A DNA stretch of 64,000 nucleotides. Origin: Humibacter sp. RRB41 (lineage in GTDB: Bacteria; Actinomycetota; Actinomycetes; Actinomycetales; Microbacteriaceae). This document shows, in pieces, positions 63,960 through 64,000 of this stretch. Positions within the stretch are counted from its first letter, which is position 1. Every line of letters begins with the position of its first letter. The notes beneath the pieces were generated by a model. The model was not told where the DNA came from and searched no databases. It was given only the letters and a program-made list of their open reading frames with translations. Location: NCBI RefSeq assembly GCF_022761015.1, contig NZ_JAKWJQ010000003.1:496001-560000 (forward strand). The letters run 5' to 3'. The translations under genes and the position numbers were made by a program.

Positions 63960-64000
63960 GTGCCAGAACCCATCGAGATCACCGAATCCGCGGTGCAGGA
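63960..64000 (+). CDS. pheS: phenylalanyl-tRNA synthetase alpha chain, first codons only
   Basis: Only 13 complete codons (VPEPIEITESAVQ) are in the window. The call rests on similarity to actinobacterial PheS N-termini (EPxEIT...AV), on its position after infC-rpmI-rplT-trmH, and on the promoter just upstream. Another GTG at 63954 is possible but overlaps the promoter spacing. Confidence 0.6.
   Translation, partial: MPEPIEITESAVQ

Overview
The window is chromosomal DNA from a high-GC actinobacterium, most likely Microbacteriaceae (the family of Leifsonia and Microbacterium). This rests on base composition, on actinobacterial marker genes (DUF3046 before recA, DUF1844 before infC, a ClgR-like regulator near ftsK, RNase J after dapA), on leaderless genes with a TANNNT -10 box 6-7 nt before the start codon, and on short palindromic repeats of a kind I recall from this family. 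Genus is not decided. I see no rRNA, tRNA, insertion sequence, prophage or CRISPR array.

Layout. 0-9.6 kb: end of an FAD-linked oxidase, PrsW-like protease, FKBP, MFS exporter, apt, two hydrolases, rpsO, and an MBL hydrolase facing a TetR gene across a double operator. 9.7-20.4 kb: branched-chain keto acid dehydrogenase genes (E1 alpha, E1 beta, E2), then a TetR gene divergent from acyl-CoA carboxylase beta and alpha, acyl-CoA dehydrogenase, MaoC-type hydratase and CitE-like lyase. Together these could take leucine's keto acid to acetyl-CoA and acetoacetate; the order resembles M. tuberculosis Rv2495c-Rv2502c. 20.4-25.1 kb: small membrane proteins, a fructosamine-kinase-like protein and pnp. 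25.3-37.2 kb: an aldo/keto reductase homologue with all four catalytic residues replaced, a TetR gene, a tandem repeat array, M16 peptidase, phosphatase, lipid kinase, dapB, OsmC, a DUF4395-thioredoxin pair, dapA and rnj. 37.2-55.3 kb: the conserved block ftsK, pgsA, cinA, clgR-like, DUF3046, recA, recX, miaB, miaA, dapF, hflX, metF-metE, lexA and a divergent LysM gene. 55.3-59.8 kb: hisC, hisB, hisH, hisA, an SseB-like gene and DUF1844. 59.9-64 kb: infC-rpmI-rplT (infC apparently starting at AUC), trmH, a methyltransferase/TetR pair, and the start of pheS.

The main unusual signals are: (1) a hairpin-bearing repeat of about 80 bp, three tandem copies before the M16 peptidase gene and one before hisB, placed the same way relative to each gene's -10 box and start codon; (2) the catalytically altered aldo/keto reductase homologue; (3) an E2 subunit whose subunit-binding domain is largely missing; (4) two tandem-operator TetR switches; (5) a very frequent GGATGCC/GGCATCC heptamer on both strands; and (6) leaderless starts throughout.
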